From contig NW_026963314.1 of the NCBI RefSeq assembly GCF_036588685.1, positions 799,001 to 863,000 of the forward strand: a DNA stretch of 64,000 nucleotides, read 5' to 3'. Positions within the stretch are counted from its first letter, which is position 1. Each line of letters starts with the position of its first letter. Below are positions 47,401 to 56,690 of this stretch, piece after piece. The translations under genes were made by a program, and so were the position numbers. The stretch is from Mytilus trossulus. Its lineage: Eukaryota; Mollusca; Bivalvia; Mytilida; Mytilidae. The notes under the pieces were generated by a model that was given only the letters and a program-made list of their open reading frames with translations, made no database searches and was not told the DNA's origin.

Positions 47401-48021
47401 TTCAATTGTAAAATCGTCCATATTCGGCAGTTTTTCCATCAAGGATGTTTCATTCTCTTTTAGTGCGATACGTATGTCGTGTAGTCGATATTTCACTTGT
47501 AAGCAAGTTGGACTCATACATTCTTTTAAAATTGTTTGCATAACTTTTGGTAAGACTCTCAAGACAATACAACCTAGTTTTGCGTGTCTCTCTTCAAATG
47601 TCACAGGTGTATTCCTTGTTCCTAATTTCCGTGATATAAACTGAAAAATAAATGTTGGTAAACTGAAGGCATCATATTTTAATGACACTTTAAAGTGAAC
47701 TTTGATGATTCATATTCTTATCTTTACAGATAAAATGATTTACTGATATGTATACTTCAAAGCAAGACATGTTGTAAGCGTATGAGACTATTAAAAAATA
47801 CTGGTTCCTTATTTCGACATAAATAATATCTTTTTATACAACAAATTACTTACACAGCAGACAGAAGACACTTAAAAAAAATATAGCTTGCATATTTTTC
47901 ATTTGATTCATACGCTACACTATCCACCGCAATGAAACCCAATCTCATTGTGTAGACATCCATAGAGAGTATACAGTGCCAATTCATAGAAAATTTCACT
48001 TACTTGACTAATCCTTTTCAT
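41233..48021 (-). CDS. HEPN/DZIP3-like protein, six-exon gene model
   Basis: Coding exons on the minus strand: 48021-48004, 47640-47076, 46222-45656, 44015-43917, 43479-43189 and 41435-41233. Every junction has AG/GT sites and every split codon joins in phase (0, then 1+2 four times); the total of 1743 bases gives 580 residues plus TAA with no internal stop. Domains: residues 7-194 degenerate HEPN-like, 195-383 DZIP3-type HEPN with RNQLAH (about R312-H317), 384-416 linker, 417-513 alpha/beta module, 514-580 acidic tail. HEPN domains with an R-x4-H motif are commonly RNases or nucleotide-handling modules; DZIP3 HEPN proteins are greatly expanded in bivalves, and an immune role is inference. 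No RING is present, so it is not a DZIP3 ortholog. Introns hold a SINE-like repeat, a Penelope-like relic and an exon-duplication relic. An extra in-frame 5' UTR stop precedes the chosen ATG. Confidence 0.8.
42140..42850 (-). pseudogene. Penelope-like RT relic in the last intron
   Basis: Minus-strand pieces AKHLSYLHDKCVF, TYTPMTLTKEVILNNYRSD and DMLENIHNKYLFSFNSITTF match, in order, the N-terminal RT region that precedes the part preserved at 14310-14767 as I know this family. The end (42140-42235, CAGAAATGGTTTTGTTCGAA) is the antisense of 14370-14430. Internal deletions and a small palindromic insertion (42530-42600) interrupt it. Confidence 0.6.
42530..42600. repeat. Small palindromic repeat (GACCTAATACGGTATATA family)
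   Basis: GTGCTAGTGACCTAATACGG then TATATATTGGGTCAGTAAAT recurs in diverged form at 57240-57345, where GACCTAATACGAT and the reversed TTTACTGACCCC and GAGGTCACTAACAC arms are both present. Probably a MITE; only one arm is kept here. Confidence 0.55.
43189..43479 (-). CDS. HEPN gene exon 5: C-terminal alpha/beta module
   Basis: 291-base exon after TTCTTTTGTGTAG, ending at GAAG|GTTTGT. It encodes RRRKVRVQIIFQNEADTDR, a helix TIDILNSIKDEIND, strand GIEFIVATKGSIVLTADVL and a long helix through LFLRKLLERI. The pattern is beta-alpha-beta-beta-alpha with a central KGSIVL turn. Similar modules follow HEPN domains in other bivalve proteins as I remember them. The GS-I-V-L turn recalls small adaptor modules of conflict systems, but that is only a resemblance. 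The donor is weaker than the others. Confidence 0.7.
43917..44015 (-). CDS. HEPN gene exon 4: short linker exon
   Basis: 99-base exon, too short to show as an ORF, found from AATTTTATATCTTTTCAG on the left and GAGG|GTAGGT on the right. It encodes RFEKHPIKFYWGESFERCL then VNLRSMLKSETLE. Phase 1 on both sides fits exons 3 and 5; using the second GT (four bases later) would break the frame. The intron/exon boundary at its start is duplicated upstream (44100-44230). Confidence 0.7.
43950..44235 (-). repeat. Tandem duplication of the exon-4 acceptor region
   Basis: Two copies, about 128 bases apart, of a block containing CTTTATTGGATGTTTTTCAA, AAAAGATATAAA, TCTACTCCAGAAAT and AACTGAGCTGTATTTG. The left copy contains the functional 5' part of exon 4 and its acceptor; in the right copy (44100-44235) the CAG acceptor reads CTG and the exon piece is truncated. 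Confidence 0.75.
45656..46222 (-). CDS. HEPN gene exon 3: DZIP3-type HEPN domain
   Basis: 567-base exon after the acceptor GCATTTCTACTTACAG, ending at AAGAT|GTGAGT. It shows the family signature: SYDSLD-like AYDSLDISLIYKLLRQF, PPTKGWGNIP, DDIERIRLCRNQLAH and a conserved FDNYFDQFRDIGHRID helix. RNQLAH is the R-x4-H HEPN motif with a polar residue after R. The open frame upstream of the first ATG (46172) continues to the acceptor (THVVDDNSDNRERYSR), so that ATG is internal. The frame past the donor (to 45525) is intronic read-through. Confidence 0.85.
46510..46745 (+). repeat. SINE-like interspersed repeat in intron 2
   Basis: GACCTTGGCGACCAAGTAGT, TGTTGTGAGATGTAATACCG, CGAGTGGCAGGTGTGTTCGA and CCGATGGCCGGTGGTTGTAG follow in order, GC-richer than the surrounding intron. 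I recognise this as a recurrent mussel repeat. The GTGAGATGTAATACCGC stretch may be a decayed B-box. Confidence 0.55.
47076..47640 (-). CDS. HEPN gene exon 2: degenerate HEPN-like domain
   Basis: 565-base exon after the acceptor CAACATTTATTTTTCAG, ending at GATT|GTAAGT. Its layout parallels exon 3: almost the same length (565 against 567), an EPSCKWGNAPNHKDID segment matching PPTKGWGNIPDKVDI, then DDIQRLL matching DDIERIR, and a LQELALLQQVD end matching LKELENLR. At the catalytic position it reads ATNEIIVK instead of CRNQLAHR, so both the R and H of the HEPN motif are missing. Likely a non-catalytic structural partner produced by exon duplication. Confidence 0.75.
47854..47911 (-). CDS. Alternative first exon encoding a signal peptide
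   Basis: ATG at 47911 with an in-frame TAG two codons upstream. It encodes MNQMKNMQAIFFLSVFCLL, a typical signal-peptide or signal-anchor shape (basic n-region, hydrophobic core), and ends at a GTAAGT donor in phase 1. That phase cannot join exon 47640 (phase 0) but fits exon 46222, giving a 405-residue isoform that skips the N-terminal HEPN-like domain. It lies inside the intron between 48004 and 47640. It could instead be chance, since it is short. Confidence 0.5.
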
Positions 48022-48075
48022 TTCTGCGTCTATTACGATCTGTGTAATTTCTAGTCAAGTTTTTGGGAACAAAGA
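48004..48075 (-). CDS. HEPN gene, first coding exon (start codon)
   Basis: Bounded by the acceptor TTATGGTTTTTTTCAG (exon starts 48075) and the donor GTAAGT (after 48004). An in-frame TGA at exon bases 19-21 is followed by a single ATG at 48021, giving MKRISQ in phase 0, which fits exon 47640 exactly. The first 54 bases are 5' UTR, and the acceptor implies at least one more upstream noncoding exon. Confidence 0.65.
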
Positions 48076-48424
48076 CTGAAAAAAACCATAAAACATGTCC
48101 CGAAAATCTACAATAAACCATTGGAACACAATACGTTATGTACATCAATACTTTTTATGTAAACATCAAATACCTTACAGAACAACACGTTTGACAGACA
48201 TACGTCTAAAAGACAGTTGGAAAAAATGAATGTATCAATTAGAAAGAGGAGGAAATATTCATTGATATCAAACTATTTGATTTTTATGAGATTAGTTATA
48301 ATTGTAAATATTTAAGGTTTTTTAACATCTTCAACACAATTAAATTGGTCCGACAGAGGTTATGTTACAACAAACGATATGTTTCTTCTTTTGATGAATA
48401 TTTCAAATTAAGTAAATTTCTGTA

Positions 48425-48610
48425 TTAAAGAAGCAGAAGCTCTACAGTTTTTGCTTTGTCCATCCAAATGTCTAGCAGTCTATCCCTCAACAGATCTAGT
48501 AACAACCTCAAATGTTCTAGTTGAATGGTAAATGAAAATTTCGAAGAGTTTGCGTACATGTAGTTGTACATATGCAGATGACCATAGTTTGTGAAAACAG
48601 TGAAATACAT
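48425..48610 (-). other. Unknown short minus-strand ORF
   Basis: 61 codons with an amphipathic QLEHLRLLLDLLRDRLLDIW segment. It lies upstream of the HEPN gene on the same strand. No clear acceptor or donor; could be a relic of another gene copy. No family recognised. Confidence 0.2.
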
Positions 48611-48998
48611 CTTTTTTGAAAGGCATAAACTTCAAAAGTATTGATACGACGATAATGAACTATTGCACAGTTATTGTACTCTTTATGTAGATTTGTACAT
48701 AACTTTTTTCTTTAAATTTGGCAAATCAATAGGAGAAAACCTGTTGCAACCTAATCTTACAACTAATCATCTGCTTTTAATCGAAAATTTTATGAATGAA
48801 CATAAGACTATATAAGTATTTGCAGGTAACTTCATTTGGTACAAGGGAGATCCATTTAGGAGATAGGTAATTGACCACCATTCAACAAGTTGTATGAACA
48901 GCATATCATTCAAAATTAATGAATTTATATGTATCTTTCTGCCAAAAAATATGTTTCATCCCTGTATTGAGTTGAAGTCAAAATTATCGTTGCATTAA

Positions 48999-49095
48999 TT
49001 ATTTTATGCGACTGTCATACAAGTGAGAGATATAGCTAGCTATAAAACCAGGATTAATTGTACATCTTCTACATAAGAAATATAAATAGTTGTTT
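48999..49095 (+). repeat. Truncated copy of repeat family Y
   Basis: ATGCGACTGTCATACAAGTG, AGAGATATAGCTAGCTATAA and AACCAGGATTAATTG match the first third of 34205-34430. It runs directly into the repeat starting at 49100. Confidence 0.65.
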
Positions 49096-49099
49096 TCTA

Positions 49100-49375
49100 T
49101 TCGTTGAACCCGGAGGGCATCACCAGCCCAGTAGTCATCACGTCGGTGCTGACACGAATTATCATTGATTTGATCATATTTGAATTAACTGTTTACCAAA
49201 CTTTTGAATTTTTGAATTCGAAGCACATAAAATTATATAAAACATATGTCTATGCTAACGACACACTTCGAATTATATCACTTTTCTTAAAGATAATTGA
49301 GTCTTTTGTAGACGAAACGCGTGTCTGGGGTGTAAACTAAATTTAGTCCTGGAATCTATGATGAGTTTATGTAAA
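49100..49375 (+). repeat. SINE-like repeat (GACGAAACGCG family), internally deleted
   Basis: Head CCCGGAGGGCATCACCAGCC, AGTAGTCATCACGTCGGTGC, then after a gap GTAGACGAAACGCGTGTCTG and TTAGTCCTGGAATCTATGAT. Compared with 11925-12066 the middle (TGCTCTTCAA to GTCACTGATG) is missing. Confidence 0.65.
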
Positions 49376-49439
49376 CAACATATAAGCTGTCGAACAAATA
49401 ATTTCTAAATATCTATTTCCAACTCCTTAATTATTCATC

Positions 49440-49720
49440 CATTGGTTAGTTGTTGGCTGATACATGTCTGAGGCCGTCCGATATGACGGGCTTGGAAATG
49501 TTAATTGCCTGGGGAAAATGAGGGTATATGGGATATGATCAGAAATTACAACAGGCCACCTACGGACTCCTCAAAGACTCGTTGCAATGGTTCTAAACTT
49601 TCTGTACACGACGCATCGCATTTAAGGTCCCATCATGACCGGAAGTGTCTGTTATCTAGTACATCCCACAGAACCAAACGGAAGGTACACTTAGGTGAGG
49701 GTTTTACTGCCGATAGAAGA
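49440..49720 (+). repeat. Unassigned GC-richer repeat-like block
   Basis: GCTGATACATGTCTGAGGCC, CCACCTACGGACTCCTCAAA and GACGCATCGCATTTAAGGTC. Part is loosely similar to 28860-28960. A 112-codon ORF (49505-49843) crosses it but has no recognised domain. Confidence 0.35.
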
Positions 49721-50084
49721 AATACCAATGGTGGCCATATTCCTATTCTACAGTCTTTTATTTATATAGTTCATATTAAAATGTTTTTCACATCAACACG
49801 TTGTCAGCATATATCACGTTATATTTTATTTTTAAGATTTTAAGTCACTTGAACCGACCTCTTTTTCTATTTTTGATATTATAACCAAACTGCGTGAATT
49901 AGACATTTGATTACTTGCGATTATTTATGCAAGGCTTTTTTAACTTCAAAATATTCAATTAGTAGTATTTTACATCTACATTAAAACGTTCTGCTGATTT
50001 TACAGTTATCTCCCTGTAGTGTTAGGTACTACCTTAAGGAATAACATGTGGTGTGCAGTTAGCCAATCAAATAACGTATTATAA

Positions 50085-50210
50085 TTAAACATACATTTAA
50101 TGTACTTATTATTTTACATTAATAAAGTTAAGGAATTACCAAAGCAAGTATAGGTTTATTGTCCAAGTCACCATCATTCGATAAAAGGTAAACAAAAACA
50201 ACCAAACATA
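50085..50210 (+). repeat. Four-copy block, copy A left part
   Basis: ATTAATAAAGTTAAGGAATT, GGTTTATTGTCCAAGTCACC, ATCATTCGATAAAAGGTAAA align with 55390-55480 (TTTATTGTCCCAACCACCGT, CATTCGATAAGAGATAAAC). Copy A is cut here by the 1.6-kb insertion and resumes at 51830. Confidence 0.7.
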
Positions 50211-51829
50211 GGCCGTGTTCATATTGACCTAAATTCGGTGTTGTGTTAGTGTAACTCACACGTCAACTAAACACAGTTGCGTTCCTATTGAAAAAAACAC
50301 TGTTTACATGTAGTTTAAATCATGTTTTGTCTACACACAGCCGATAGTCAATGTAGGCTTTGTGTATGTTTAGTGTACACACACATAGGCAATTAGGACA
50401 TTAGTTTTACCGTGCATATATTTAACATGGTTAAGGAGGAAACTATTTTTTAATAAAATTGATATTTTAACAATTATTAATAAAGTTCTTTACAGAAATT
50501 GCTGTCTAAAATTGAGGTTGGATAGGACGTTTATCGGGACTCCGGGATCGGGTGATTTTAAGCTAAGGATTTCGGAATTGACCCTTTCGGTATCCGAGAA
50601 TTCTTTTTTCGAATTTGGTGATTTCGTGATTTGAATTTATTTGAATCCGGGACCTCGGGATTTTGTGTTTTTAAGCCAAGGATTTGCGGATCAGTACCCC
50701 TCATTCCCCCTAAACTATTATGTTTATTTATTTAAAAAAATGACGTAATTTATTAACCCCTGATCAAGACTCAAAGCAGCATCAATGCTGAACCATTAAA
50801 GCCAGTAATCATTTAATTTTCGGTAGTGGTGGTGGTGGTGGGGAAGGGGGGTTATATGGATTGTTATGTAAAACAAGAATTTGTTTCCAGTTTTTGGGGT
50901 GTTTCACTCTCAGCTGCCACTATATGTAATGCTAAAATTGAAAGTAAAACATCGTTTTCGACATGTCACCACAATTTGTCCTGAAAAATAATCCATAGCC
51001 CCACATCACTCGAAAAATAAAAGGTTGCTGTTCAATTCATTTGAAAAGGTCTTCTCGAATCGACTCGACGTACACATAAATATTCGCCACTGGTCTTTAC
51101 TCAAACAATGGTTCCTGCATAAATGCATTACTAAAAGAAAGTGAAGTAAATGATATGTGTTTGTCTAGTATATCAAATCCGTTAAACTGCACTTGAAATA
51201 AAAAAAAAAACATTGCCCTCTCCCTTTGCCAAATACTCATTGGAGAAAAAATACCAGTTGAAAAAACAAAAAGATAAAAATGTAATGATCTCTAATATCT
51301 CAATCCTTTTTTTTTTGTGTCTTTAAGCAGACTGCTACAGCCTATGTTTTCTAATGCGTAATCGAGACATCTGTAGTATATTTAAAGATTTAAAGTACTG
51401 CAAACAATAAAAATGGAATTCATAAAGGAGCAACCATTTAATTTAAAAAAGGGTGAGTTATTTATCTGAGTCAAATTTTTGTTCGCGCAAACATTTATTT
51501 ATGAGGGTTTTTTTCGATGCTGGTGATCCATTTTTTTTCGATATTTAACACTATAATGTAAGGGGAAACTCTTGATTCAGAATATTTTTTTATCATCTGT
51601 ATGACCAGATTTTTTTCCAATTGGAGATCAGATTATTTCCATCACCCCTTTTTGAAGTGAAATGTTTGTTCCCTTACTGCTAGAAAAGTTTGCGTTCGGT
51701 TCTACGTTATGGACATTTAAATGACATATAGTTTACAAGTGTGAACAAATATTACAAATCAAATGTACAGGTAGTTAAACAATGTCCATTACATTAAACT
51801 AACTGTAAACATGTTTACTGTACACGGCG
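50211..51829. mobile_element. 1.6-kb insertion with short TIRs, seen against an empty paralog
   Basis: Left end GGCCGTGTTCATATTGACCT, right end (reverse complement) CGCCGTGTACAGTAAACATG: an inverted repeat of about 10 bases with weak extension. Copy C at about 55485 lacks these 1.6 kb, and its flanking words (ACAACCCAAAACAG, TTTTGGTTTGAAAAAT) join across the site. The interior includes a run of CGGGACTCCGGGATCGGG-type repeats (50520-50700) and a (GGT)n run at 50825-50842. No transposase ORF. Superfamily not assigned. Confidence 0.65.
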
Positions 51830-52430
51830 TTTGGTGATTCTTTTAGAATGTTGAAAAATTCAAACAAGACTTGATAAATTTCATGTGCTTATCAGGGTCA
51901 GGAACGCTCAATGCCGATTTTCAATTTTTGTGGCTACTCTGTTAAAGTTTTCTTCGATACATTTATATTGTGTATTTGTTCGAAAATTTGTAATTTCTTA
52001 ATTTATTTTCACAATGTTGTTTATACAACGAATATTTACCGGGACAGACTCTTCATATAATTTTATTTTCATTTACTCACAAACAATCGATTTAAATAGT
52101 TCATTTGAATAATGTTGAGGTTTATTTATAAAGAATTTCACGCGCTTTCTTTGAAGTCTGGCATTGCCATGGTCTGCAGTCAACAGATATGATTATAATA
52201 TATTGTAATTATTGTTGCTTAAAACGATAATTTTTATACACTAACATGGCCTGAACCAACATGTACCTAAATTATTAAAACAAGTTGAATGAGGACGAAA
52301 GAAATTACAAACTTGAGAGTACTCATACTTAAAAATAGACTTTGAATCATATATATCAAACTTCAAAAGTTCGTTCTCAATAGTTTGATCCGACAATTGT
52401 TCGTTCAAAGTTCACCTTTAGGATTTTTCT
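51830..52430 (+). repeat. Four-copy block, copy A right part
   Basis: Landmarks: CAGGGTCAGGAACGCTCAAT, CGGGACAGACTCTTCATATA, GCGCTTTCTTTGAAGTCTGG, CATTGCCATGGTCTGCAGTC, ACAAACTTGAGAGTACTCAT. The same series, diverged, recurs in copies B, C and D. Confidence 0.75.
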
Positions 52431-52839
52431 TTTTATAATATTTGCTTTTTATTGATCATTCGGAGTCCTCATTGCGTTTAAATAATTCATTACTTTATTG
52501 TATTTTACGCTATTCAAAAGATACTTGTATTTTACACTTAACTATAATCCTTTAGATTTATTATCAAATATTAATATCCATCTTTATGGTTAAATGTTCT
52601 TTATCCTGCAATTGGGTGTTCTACTTTACAGACACATCCCTACATATATCGCTATGCTGTATCTGTATACTATACATATATCGCTTTCAAGCTCCTCCCA
52701 CTGCCGGACTGAGTGTTGTATGAACCTGCGTGACCTCAGAATGTGTATTGCAGTCGCATTCCAATGACGTATCAACTGCGAATTAACGATTACTCTTATA
52801 CGTTCTGTTGTTTTCAAACATTTCTTTAGAGTAATAAGA

Positions 52840-52935
52840 ATCATACCAATTTTCTTATAAAATACGGCGTGAAAAATTATAATCCCGGTACCTTTGATAA
52901 CTACACACACATGAACAGCAGTATTTTCTACGATG
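52840..52935 (-). repeat. SINE-like repeat fragment (GACGAAACGCG family)
   Basis: Minus strand carries the TTATCAAAGGTACCGGGATTATAATTTT end that pairs with ATAATCCTGGTACCTGTGAT at 12030-12050. The GACGAAACG part has decayed. A 108-codon minus ORF overlaps it and is not supported. Confidence 0.5.
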
Positions 52936-53326
52936 ACAGCTATCGATTTCAAAACTTGAATGTGTATGCTTGTGTTACAAACTCAACCATGTCAAATTCA
53001 GCATGGATGTTTAGTAAATGTCGAGTCTGAATTGTAGGACAACTCGTACACTCCTGTTTCAAATTGGACAATGTTTTGTTATTTGTTTTAACTGTTGAAA
53101 TAAATTGTTATGTTAAAATAGATAATTATTCACCTTAAGCGATGTATTATTGTTGACCATTCGATACTCTTATTTTTGCGAACCCGTCTTCTGAATGTGT
53201 GATTTAATACTGTATCGTATTACTACACGGGCCTCAAGGGATTTCAAATTGAAAATAAATACAAAACATCTGGGTTTTTTTGTCTCTCAAAACACAAATA
53301 ATATACAGAATTAATTGCAGGATAAA

Positions 53327-53475
53327 GACAATAACTGTTTAGTGTCTTTAAATATCAGCTGGTTTTATACTCTGCTCGAAACAGGTTAAATAGCTCGCTA
53401 AAAGCTCGTATACATCTTGTTTCCTATCCTCGTACACATACAGCTGATATTTAGGGACACTAACCAATTATTGTC
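53327..53475. mobile_element. 149-bp palindromic MITE
   Basis: 36-base arms, about five mismatches: left GACAATAACTGTTTAGTGTC..., right (reverse complement) GACAATAATTGGTTAGTGTC.... Flanked by TAAA on both sides (53323-53326 and 53476-53479), a probable 4-bp target duplication. Confidence 0.8.
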
Positions 53476-53734
53476 TAAAGTATGTAGCAGAGAAGATATA
53501 TATTTTGACACTAAGTGATAACTGCCGAACGCCGATATGTCGATACTTTAGTTGCTTATGGCTGTCACTTAGGGGCTGCTTATCAAACCGACCCCTCAGT
53601 AAAAAAATATTATTGGATTCGAATAACATGTGTACGAAATCTTAACTTAACTTTTGACATTGGTTAATTTGAGTAAGAAATTGGTTTGTCCTTTGTTGGT
53701 TAAGGTCTCGTAAATACATGTATAAATTCTATAA

Positions 53735-54160
53735 TTTGAATTTCCTGAGTGTATGTCTTCAATGGTGTACATACGAAGAAGTTTAACAAGACAGACTATT
53801 CTTCTACCTTTAATTCACTCATAATAATTGGTATTTCAATCAATTAATATTATCCCATTGGACAATGTTTATTTTTGAACAATCTAATGCGCTTTCTTTG
53901 AAAACTGGCAATACAATGGTCTGCAGTAAATACATAATCATATACTGTAACTACCCTTGCTTTATATGACAACTTAAATTAACTCAATACAAATTTTAAT
54001 GGTCATAAACAAGATGTCCGGAAATTTAAAAACATATGGATTGAGGGAAAAAGGAAATACAAACTTGAGAGTACTTATACTTGTATACCAATAGTCGATG
54101 AGTCATATAGATCATACTTCACAAGGTCGTTCTTAACAGTGTATAATATTGTTTAACTCG
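53735..54160 (+). repeat. Four-copy block, copy B
   Basis: GCGCTTTCTTTGAAAACTGG, CAATACAATGGTCTGCAGTA, AATACAAACTTGAGAGTACT and AGATCATACTTCACAAGGTC. Starts later than copies A and C. Confidence 0.7.
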
Positions 54161-55380
54161 ATATACCTCTGACACATTTTTATACATTATTCCTCATGTT
54201 TTCTGTTAAACTCTTATATATCCATAGAAGCACAAGGTTTACGTTTTGTTTGTCGATAAATAGTTTGCATTGTGTTTAGTCCTTTTGAATACTTTCAGTT
54301 AATGTTATCATCTTATACACACGTGACTACCACCATTAAATGCACTGATTGTCAAGGATGTAAATATTGGAACATCGGTAACATACGTTAATAAAAATTT
54401 ATTTGGATATTTAAAAAAAAAACAGTTGGGTAATCTATCAAATGTCCTACATCAAGTAGATAATGTTACAGAAATGGCAAAAAGTTGACCGCCATGGGAT
54501 TTTTGTACTTTTATAGTTTAAGATTGGTTGTTCTTCATGAAATTAAAATAATATCAAAAAATATTTACTAAAAAATATCGAAAAATATTAGTTTAAACCT
54601 ATTTACTTATAGTGATTGGGAAAAAAGTTTTGCAACTTATAGTAATCCCTTTCCACTCTGCAGGTGCGAATGCTTCCCTGTAGCGGCATTCGCCTACTCT
54701 TTTTTCGAAATCTACAAGGGTGGCGTTTACGTGCAAGAGATATGGCGCTCTCCTAACACGGGTTGATATCATCCTCTTGATTAATTGTAATGCTTTTTAT
54801 TTTTAATTTGTTATTTTAAAGGCCTCAAGATAAGTCTTTTTTAAGATTTAAAATATAATATAAACTGTAATACTTAAACTTTTTTTTTGTGGAATGAGAA
54901 TGCAGTTATTACTTTATTGTAGCACACATTATAAACTGGAAAACGATTTCAGTACTGTTTGTACATCATGATTAATTGTTTTTCATAGAATATGCCAAAT
55001 CTTAGGATAAAGATACTAATTCTTTGTACGCGTTGCCTAAAATACAAATATTTCTTTTCATATTTGAAATAATTCAACGCCATTGCAATCAGTCGTTATA
55101 GATTCATTTTTATAACTAATTTTGTATAAAATGTGAATATTTGAAGGATAAATATGCATTAACATTAGACACACACTCATCTGAAATAACTGAATTAGAA
55201 ATAAATTGAGGTGAAAAAACGAGTACTTACTGTCAGTACCTCTGTATTTGATGTTTGTATCAACCGAAAGAAACGCAAATAAAAAACTGACACATTTACA
55301 TCAGATCAAGTTAATTCGACGAATTAATTGAAAACCTTAACTTATAAACTATTGTGTTTCGGTTACTGGACGTATATTGT
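54161..55380. other. Intergenic, nothing assigned
   Basis: A GC-richer patch at 54640-54760 (GCGAATGCTTCCCTGTAGCG) is flanked by AT-rich DNA. No exon-like ORF or repeat boundary found. Confidence 0.35.
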
Positions 55381-56020
55381 TTATATTAATAAAGTATCAT
55401 AAGTACCAACAAAAAAAGTTTACGTTTATTGTCCCAACCACCGTCATTCGATAAGAGATAAACAGAACAACCCAAAACAGTTTTGGTTTGAAAAATATCT
55501 AGTGTACCGAGTCATATAAAAACAAGACGTATGAACTGCATGTGTCCAAAAATCCTATCTTGGTCAGGAACACTCAGTGACGAATATTTGAAAGCTTAGT
55601 ATGTAGTTTTGAGATATATAAGTCTTTTTCCTTATTTCGTGTTGTTAATGTTTTCTTAAAACATGTACATTGTGTATTCATTCCTAAATTTCTATTTCAA
55701 TAACTTCTTTTGAAAATGGAGTATATAAAACGAAGATAAACCAAGACAGACTCTTCATATACTCATATTCCTACGTACTTACAAGTATCTGTATTCCAAT
55801 CTATTTAATTCAACCATATGGACAATGTTAGGGTTTATCAATGAACAATTTAATGCCCTTTCTTTGAAATCTGAAATTGTAATGGTCTGCAGTCAATAAA
55901 TTGAAATTATTTTTGCTTAACACAACAAATTAAATAAACTTAACATGGCCTGAAACAATATATACGGAAATTATTTAAACATATTGATAAAGGGCGAAAG
56001 GAAATATAGACTTGAGTTGT
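55380..56020 (+). repeat. Four-copy block, copy C (uninterrupted)
   Basis: Holds both the left part (TTTATTGTCCCAACCACCGT) and right part (GGTCAGGAACACTCAGTGAC, CAAGACAGACTCTTCATATA, CCCTTTCTTTGAAATCTGAA, TAATGGTCTGCAGTCAATAA) of the block with no insertion, so it is the reference for copy A. Confidence 0.75.
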
Positions 56021-56144
56021 AATTTCCATCTTTTTCCCACGTTGTTCTGGGAACTTTTGAAAGCTAACAATATAATTTTGAGTTAGAAACAATCGTTTTC
56101 TCTTTTTTTGGCGGCGACTTTTCATACATGTAGACCTATTAATT

Positions 56145-56640
56145 ATTAAACTTGTAAATATTCAATTTATTTTTACAATGGAATATATACAACAAAGATT
56201 GACCATGGTAGACTCTTTATAAACTTCTTTTTTTCATTTAATCACAAGTTCGTGTTAACCAATCTATTTAAATCATCCCTTTGAACAATGTCGGGGTTAA
56301 TTTATCAACAATATAAATAAATATGCTTTCCAATTGAAGTCTTGCATTGACATGGTCTACAGTCAAGAGATTTGATTATAATATAGTGAAAATAATTTAG
56401 CTTAAAAGACAACTTAAAATTAACTACAACGTAACATGACATGACATGACACCAGATGTACGGAAATTATTAAAGTATGGTGATTGAGGACGTATAGAAA
56501 TACTTGAGAGAACTTATACTGATCTAAAAATATTCTCTGAATCATAAAGATCATACTTCACAAGTTCGTTTTGAATAGTAGTAAAACACTCGGTAATAGT
56601 ATATATGTTGGAGCGGAAATATTATTGTTTATAACTCCCT
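56145..56640 (+). repeat. Four-copy block, copy D
   Basis: ATGGTAGACTCTTTATAAAC, GTCTTGCATTGACATGGTCT, ACAGTCAAGAGATTTGATTA and AGATCATACTTCACAAGTTC. A short CATGACATGACATGACAC run is unique to this copy. Directly follows copy C. Confidence 0.75.
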
Positions 56641-56690
56641 AATTTTGTCTCATTGTCATTCCTACCACATCTTTTTTTTTTCATCTTCAC
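56641..56690 (+). repeat. Terminal fragment of family X
   Basis: TTTTGTCTCATTGTCATTCC then TACCACATCTTTTTTTTTTC matches the end of 25440-25895. The body of the element is absent. Confidence 0.55.

Noticed and set aside
49505..49843. 112-codon plus ORF
   Set aside because: Crosses a repeat-like block related to 28860-28960; composition is plausible but no domain or splice sites.
52626..52952. 108-codon minus ORF
   Set aside because: Overlaps a SINE-like repeat fragment; no coding signature.
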